From NCBI GenBank assembly GCA_026018925.1, contig JAKSZU010000012.1, forward strand, positions 48,465,207-48,529,206: 64,000 bases of DNA. The letters run 5' to 3'. A model generated the notes under the pieces. The model did not search any database and was not told the origin of the DNA. It saw only the letters and a list, made by a program, of their open reading frames with translations. Numbering within the stretch: the first letter of the stretch is position 1; the number at the start of each line of letters is the position of its first letter. Both the position numbers and the translations under genes were made by a program. Below are positions 58,907-64,000 of the stretch, piece after piece. Origin of the DNA: Tupaia tana (lineage: Eukaryota > Chordata > Mammalia > Scandentia > Tupaiidae).

Positions 58907-59482
58907 TCTCCACTGCTTTTTAATATAGTGCTGGAAGTCTTAGCTGATGCTATCAGAAAAGAGAACAATATAAAAGGCATTCAAATAGGCAAAGAAGAGT
59001 TGAAAATATCATTTGCAGATGACATGATGGTATACTTAGAAGACCCAAAGGTTTCCATGAAAAAATTCTCAAAGTAACAAATGAATAGAGTAAAGTGGCA
59101 GATACAAAATCAACATCCTGAAATCTATAGCATTTCTATAAATGAACAACAAGTTGAATGAAGTAGAGCGGAAGAAAGGAATCCCTTTTACCATAGCCAC
59201 AAAATGTATAAGATACCTAAAGATAAACCTAACTAAGGAAGTCAAAGACCTTTACAAAGAAAACTGTAAAAATCTTTTAAAAGATACTAAAAAGGACATA
59301 AAAAAGTGGAAGGACATCCCATGTTCCTGGATTGGAAGAATGAACATAATCAAAATGACAATTCTACCCAAATTAATCTACATATTTAATACGATTCCAA
59401 TAAAAATACCAGAGATATTCTTCACAGATCTAGAAAAGACAATAATAGGATTTGTCTGGAATTATAAAAGACCTTGTATTGC

Positions 59483-59752
59483 GGGACCAGCAGTTAGCGT
59501 AATGGCTATGTCACTGGACTCCCACGTAGTCAACCGCGGTTCGCGTCCCGGACCCGGTGGCTTAAACTCACGCCGGGCGCGTGTGCGTGCGTGCCCAGGA
59601 TCCCAAGAGGAGAATGGAGGAGAAGGGATTGCGGCATGGCCATACCCCCTGGGGGATGATTTCTCGCTTTCTATCTCTCTGTCTCTCTCTCTCTGACTGG
59701 CGAGCGCACGCGCCCTATAGCAAAAACCTCTCCAAAAAAAAAAAAAAAAGAA
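59483..59752 (+). mobile_element. Young tRNA-derived SINE in L1-B, close to consensus
   Basis: The best copy in the window: gggaccagcagttagcgtaa head, A-box tagcgtaatgg, B-box ggttcgcgtcc, CpG-rich middle, 17-bp A tail. Target-site duplication aaaagaccttgtattgc lies on both sides, exact. Confidence 0.96.
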
Positions 59753-59949
59753 AAAAGACCTTGTATTGCTAAAGCAGTCCTGCACAAGAAGAGTGGAGAG
59801 GGTGGCATATCACTCCCTGACCCTAAGACATACCTATAAAGCTGTGATAATAAAAACAGCATGTTATTGGCATAAAAACAGACAGGTGGACCAATGGAAT
59901 AGAATAGAGACCCCAGAAATAAACTCCAAAGCTTACAGACAAATGATGT

Positions 59950-60231
59950 TTTTTTTTTTTTTTTTTTTTTTTGTTTTTTTTTTTGGAGAGGTTTTTGCTG
60001 TAGGGCGTGTACGCTCGCCAGACAGAGACAGACAGAGAGACAGAAAGCGAGAAACCACTCCCAAGGGGGAATGGCCATGCCATAATCCCTTCTCCTCTAT
60101 TTTCCTCTCGGGATCTTGGGCACGCATGCACACGTGCCCGGCGTGAGTTTAAGCCACCAGGTCCGAGACTTGAACCGCGGTTGACTACATGGGAGTCCAG
60201 CGACATAGCCATTATGCTAACTGCTGGTCCC
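59950..60231 (-). mobile_element. Young tRNA-derived SINE in L1-B
   Basis: acaaatgatgttttt and acaaatgattttt flank it (about 59939 and 60232). Long T-run at 59949-59983. Confidence 0.94.
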
Positions 60232-61809
60232 AACAAATGATTTTTGAAAAAGGATACCAGTCAATCCGTTGAGAAAAGGAAAACCTCTTTAGTAAATGGT
60301 GCTGGATAAACTGAGTAGCCACCTGCAAAAGATGAAACTGAACCCCCATATTTCACCATTAACAAAAATCAACTCTAAATGGATCAGAGATCTGAACCTA
60401 AGATCTCAAAGTATGAATCTACTGGTGAAAAACACTGGGGGAACTCTGGGAGACATTGGGGTAGGCAAAGACTTCTTGAAGACTCCCAAAGCACAGGCAA
60501 TAATCCCAAAAATAGACAAGCGGGACTATATCAGATTAAGAAGTTTTTGCACAGCAAAGGACACAGTAAAAAGTGTGAATTGATAACCCTCAGAATAGGA
60601 GAATATTTTTGTAAACTATGCCTCAGACAAGGGACGATAACCAGAATACACAGGGAACTCATGTGACTTACCCCCTCAATTAGTAACCCAATTAAAAGAT
60701 GTGAAAATTAGTTGAACAAAACTCTCCGTAAGGAATACATATGAACAGCCCAAAAACATAAGAGGAAATGCTCAACATCCCTCATCATAAGGGAGATGCA
60801 GATTAAAACCACGATGACATAACTCCTGTCAGAATGGCGAAGATTAAAAATATAAAAGTGGTAAGTGTTGGCAGGGATGTAGTGAAAGGGGAACTCTCCA
60901 ACACTGTTGGTGGGAATGTAAATTGGTTCAGCCACTGTGGAGAACAATATGGAGGTTCCTCAAAGATCTACAAGTAGAACTACCATTTGATCCAGCAATC
61001 CCACTTCTGGGTATGTATCCAAAGGATAGGAGAACGCTCAGTCAGAAAAGCGCTTGCACTTCAATATTTATTGCAACATTATTCATGATTGCTATGACAT
61101 GGAACCAACCCAAATATCCATAAACAGATGAATGGATTGGAAAAGTTTGACACATATACTCTATGGAATACTACTCTGCCATTAAAAAAAAACCAACAAG
61201 ACCCTGGGATTTGATAGAAAGTGGACAGATATGGAGGATCTACTGCTGAGTGAAGCAAGGCAGAATATAACAGAAAGATATTGTACGTATCCACTTAATA
61301 TATACTGACTATCCACACTTTATGGTAGAGATCGACATACTGGAGGGCATCAAAACACTGGAAATAGTTAGAGATGTCGAAGACAGTGTGGAACAGGGTG
61401 GGAGAAGGCAAGAGTATAGAGGATAACAAGAGAACAAATAGCATGACATTAGTGGGACACACAAATGGTTTATTACCCATTGATGATAATATGTATAGTA
61501 TTCTCAACTGGACTGGTCTGAGAAGTATTTCATGTTGGGTAAATTGTTTTTACAAGCAAAATGATATATAGTGATTGATCGTTTAAAAAATAATGAGAAT
61601 AATAATAATAATCTGGAAAAAATGTTGAAAGGCTGTTTGACGATGATGATGTGGGTAGTAATGTCTTTCTCTTGACTGATTTGTAAGGTATTCCTTCTGG
61701 AAAAAAATGTAATACACTGTAAAGACATATGTGGTTCAATGTAATATAAATAAGATTAGGGTAATAATAAATAAAAATTTATAAAAGAAAAACATTTTTC
61801 CAACATGGT

Positions 61810-62200
61810 TAGTACATAGTAGATGCTCGATAAATAAGACAACTATTAAGGATCTGAGTCTGAGCTGCTGGAGCTGTTAGGTTGTGGCAGTTACCCCCAT
61901 TGTCTACTGGACAACACAGAGCCAGCCTTTACTCCATTGCCTGGATGCAGAAGAACTTTTATTATATTTCACATTTGTGCACTGCTTGCTGTCAGTTGTG
62001 CTTCAAGGACTAGGTTCTTCCTACTTAACTTTCTGCTGATATTCCATGCAATATCAATGTTCCAAGTCATCGATCTTTTGTGTCTGTGCCAGACTGCTTC
62101 CGTTGTTTGTGCATAGTTGAAGTCTAATGTGCGACAGTTAACATTTTAAGGAAACAATTCAATTATATACTTGTATCTTGATCTACTATAAGTAATGAGG
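61810..62200. other. Downstream flank of the second OR gene, nothing recognised
   Basis: No repeat or frame that I can support. Confidence 0.4.
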
Positions 62201-63130
62201 TTATTCTTCAGAAAGTATGAGTCTTTTCTTCAGTCTTCTCATGGCTGACTTCATCTCCTGGTTCCTTAGAGTGTAGATCATGGGGTTCAGGACTGGGATG
62301 ATGACAGTGAAGGTGATAGAGACAGCTCTGTCCATGGGTAGGGCAGTGAAGGGCCGAGCATAGACATAGATGCAGGGCACAAAATGCAGGGTCACTACAG
62401 TGATGTGGGAGGTGCAGGTGGAGATGGCTTTCCTCCTGCCCTCCCCAGTGTGAGATCTCAGCATTGTCAAGATGACTGTGTAAGACACAAGGAGAAGGAT
62501 GAACCATAGGGTTGTGACCAGACCATTGTTGGAAATCATCAGAAGCTCAAGAACAAAGGTGTTGGTGCAGGCAAGTTTGAGGACCTGGGGAACATCACAG
62601 TAGAAACCGTCAACGATATTAGGTCCACAGAAAGGGAGTGGGAGCAATAGAGAGATCTGCACAATAGAGTGGATAAAGCCCCCCACCCAGCAGGCCATGA
62701 TGAGGGCAGTGCATCGTCCTCTACTCATGATGGTCACATAGTGCAGGGGCTTGGAGATGGCCATGTAGCGATCAAATGCCATCACAGAGAGAGAAAAAAT
62801 GTCTGCTCCACCGAGAAGGTGGAAGAAGAACATCTGTGTGATGCAGCCATTGAAGGAGATGGTCTTTCTCCTTGAAAGAAGGTCTACTAGGACCTTGGGA
62901 GCAGTGATGGAGGAGAAGCAGATGTCCAAAACAGAGAGATTGCGGAGCAGGAAGTACATGGGGGTGTGAAGGCGGGGCTCGCAGGTTACCGTGACCATGA
63001 TGGCGACATTTGCTAACACAGTTGTTACATAAACCATAGATAAAAAGAAAAATAAGAGTAAACTCAGCTCATGAGACTGGGTGAGTCCACAAAAAATAAA
63101 TTCAGACACTCTGGTATGATTTCTTAGGGC
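62201..63130 (-). CDS. Olfactory receptor, family 4 subfamily D-like (OR4D9-like), intact
   Basis: A 309-residue odorant GPCR. The frame is open to 63157, but the Met at 63130 is preferred because it aligns with the start of the gene at 24685 and puts NHT at residues 5-7. Landmarks on that numbering: AN (not GN) at 41-42 in TM1, LHTPMYFLL at 55-63, Cys97 and Cys179, [16 protein letters not shown] at 118-133, [10 protein letters not shown] at 235-244 and [11 protein letters not shown] near the end. It is very similar to the first OR throughout TM3-TM7. Differences cluster in TM1, TM3 (GGADIF against GGVDIF) and the loops. Ligand unknown. The name rests on remembered human OR4D patterns, not on a search. 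Confidence 0.93.
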   Translation of the reverse strand, partial: ALRNHTRVSEFIFCGLTQSHELSLLLFFFLSMVYVTTVLANVAIMVTVTCEPRLHTPMYFLLRNLSVLDICFSSITAPKVLVDLLSRRKTISFNGCITQMFFFHLLGGADIFSLSVMAFDRYMAISKPLHYVTIMSRGRCTALIMACWVGGFIHSIVQISLLLPLPFCGPNIVDGFYCDVPQVLKLACTNTFVLELLMISNNGLVTTLWFILLLVSYTVILTMLRSHTGEGRRKAISTCTSHITVVTLHFVPCIYVYARPFTALPMDRAVSITFTVIIPVLNPMIYTLRNQEMKSAMRRLKKRLILSEE

Positions 63131-63327
63131 CATTAGGTGATATTTTTTTTCCTCCACGCATACCTTTGAAGGAAATCAAGGAAAGGTTTATCTCTTATGC
63201 AGAAAGTAGACATGCATAAATATGTGTTTTCGTTATATACTGTGCTCTTCATGAATGTGCTGTATTACCTGGGAAAATAATTTGATTCTACTAATTTTAT
63301 TAATAAAAGTTGTAGTTGGGACTTGAT

Positions 63328-63377
<50 letters not shown>

Positions 63378-63486
63378 CACACACATGTACTTTTTTTTTT
63401 TTAACTATACGTGGAGGTAGCCTATGGATTCTGTTAAAGCTCACCTCTAGAAGCTGCTGAGGAAGAGAATCTTCAGAAAGGCTTTA
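63131..63486. other. 5' flank of the second OR gene
   Basis: Contains a TA/CA dinucleotide array (63330-63388). The promoter is expected on this side (minus strand), but I cannot single out sites. No clear similarity to the first OR's immediate 5' flank was seen by eye. Confidence 0.4.
63330..63388. repeat. Alternating (TA)n(CA)n microsatellite
   Basis: TA, then CA, TA and CA blocks repeat about 150-250 bp upstream of the OR start codon. Confidence 0.9.
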
Positions 63487-63702
63487 TGGGCTCAGCTGTG
63501 ATGCATGTGCTGTTAAAATGCTGTGCTCCATAGGCTAGGCTATATGGGAAGTTTGGGTTCAATTCTCGGTTTAAGATGCTAAGGAAAGAGAATTAAAACT
63601 TGAGGCTGGCCTGGGTAACAATCTTTCTAAAAACGAAGTAAATATGAAGCCCTCCTTCTGTAGTCCCAACTGAAAAGCTGAGGCAGGAGGATCTTGACAA
63701 GA
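63487..63702 (+). mobile_element. Possible composite SINE, tRNA-like part followed by 7SL-like part
   Basis: 63487-63570 contains a B-box-like gggttcaattc. 63603-63630 resembles the 7SL/Alu end (gaggctggcctgggtaacaa), and 63659-63695 resembles the 7SL/Alu start (tgtagtcccaactg, then gctgaggcaggaggatct). This is the only such copy in the window and it is diverged. 7SL-derived SINEs are known from primates, rodents and tree shrews. Confidence 0.45.
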
Positions 63703-63704
63703 AG

Positions 63705-63967
63705 ATTTTTTTTAAGACTGATTTTTTTGCTATAGGGCTTATGCACTAGCTGGAGAGAAAGAGAAAGACAGAGAGTCAGAAGGCGAGAAATCACTGCCCA
63801 GGCATATGGCCATGCTGTAATCGCTTCTCCTCCATTCTCCTCTTGGGATTTTGGACGTGCATGCACATGTGCCCAGAGTAAACTTTAAGCCACTGGGTCT
63901 GGGACATAAACCATGGTCCACTACGTGGGAGTAGAATGACATAACCATTATGCCATCTTCTGTTCCC
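63705..63967 (-). mobile_element. tRNA-derived SINE, long form
   Basis: T-run, gctatagggcttatgcac, middle gagaaatcactgccc, and head ending catcttctgttccc at about 63967. Moderately old. Confidence 0.85.
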
Positions 63968-64000
63968 AACAAGACCTTTTTAAAAAAATAAAAACAGGGA

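Larger units (their letters stand above)
57690..61790 (+). mobile_element. L1-B: 5'-truncated plus-strand L1 with three SINE insertions
   Basis: ORF2 begins inside the linker before the reverse transcriptase and runs to its C-terminus, followed by a 3'UTR and an AT-rich end. Landmarks in order: [15 protein letters not shown] near 58405, the FADDM catalytic box near 59020, [17 protein letters not shown] near 59370, and [27 protein letters not shown] near 60930. Stops (such as in the cccgacaaagtaaag region near 58025) and the SINEs kill it. Flanks aaatttttccaccat (57675-57689) and aacatttttccaacat (61791-61806) give the target-site duplication, so the 5' truncation is original. Confidence 0.92.

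Noticed and set aside
59483-59560. Possible tRNA gene
   Set aside because: It has pol III A and B boxes but no clean cloverleaf with acceptor-stem pairing. It belongs to a multi-copy SINE with a long 3' body and A tail.
59142-59696. 184-residue frame fusing L1 ORF2 with further sequence
   Set aside because: The C-terminal part is translated from a young SINE inserted in L1-B. This is read-through of two mobile elements, not a gene.
59823-60236. 137-residue minus-strand frame and similar SINE-derived frames
   Set aside because: The same peptide motifs ([23 protein letters not shown]) appear wherever the SINE occurs in that phase. They are artefacts of a CpG-rich repeat with few stops.
62208-62507. 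99-residue frame overlapping the second OR gene
   Set aside because: A shifted-frame shadow on the same strand as the intact OR gene.

Overview
This is nuclear DNA from a placental mammal, an olfactory-receptor (OR) cluster buried in retrotransposons. Evidence: two intact single-exon OR genes plus an OR relic, L1 LINEs of several ages, tRNA-derived SINEs with A and B boxes and poly(A) tails, processed pseudogenes with target-site duplications (TSDs), a U6 retrocopy, and MIR/Tigger-like fossils. No bacterial, phage or viral genes were seen. The dominant SINE is not the main SINE of human, mouse, dog, cow, pig, horse, rabbit or elephant as I know them. One fragment near the right end looks 7SL-related, which would point to Euarchontoglires. 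A tRNA-SINE lineage such as colugo (CYN SINEs) is a candidate, but the species cannot be fixed from the sequence alone.

Layout. 1-8517: an old-to-middle-aged L1 on the minus strand (L1-A), interrupted by a half-L1 insertion (889-3219) and SINEs. 8518-21265: nested minus-strand L1 fragments, two more half-L1 copies and a CKS1B retrocopy. 21270-23700: an older L1 with a U6 retrocopy, plus MIR/L2-like remains. 23753-24685: intact OR4D-like gene. 24686-29560: the least repetitive stretch, containing a large inverted repeat. 29565-38905: further L1, half-L1 and SINE layers. 40506-41252: RPL7L1 retrocopy with an open frame. 41640-42215: OR4D-like pseudogene. 42700-54050: SINEs, a broken RPS27A retrocopy, a Tigger-like fossil and a GDI2 retrocopy. 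54540-56780: plus-strand half-L1. 57690-61790: plus-strand, 5'-truncated L1 (L1-B) carrying three SINEs. 62201-63130: second intact OR4D-like gene.

The only genes likely to work as host genes are the two ORs, both minus strand. With the relic between them they form a tandem OR4D family about 18-20 kb apart. The rest records L1-driven copying: L1 enzymes are the likely source of the SINEs, the half-L1 elements and the CKS1B, RPS27A, GDI2, RPL7L1 and U6 copies. The most unusual signal is a family of at least five L1 relatives that carry ORF1 but no ORF2. One has a 300-codon open ORF1, two have tandem 5' monomers of unrelated sequence, and one carries about 0.8 kb of foreign sequence at its 3' end.
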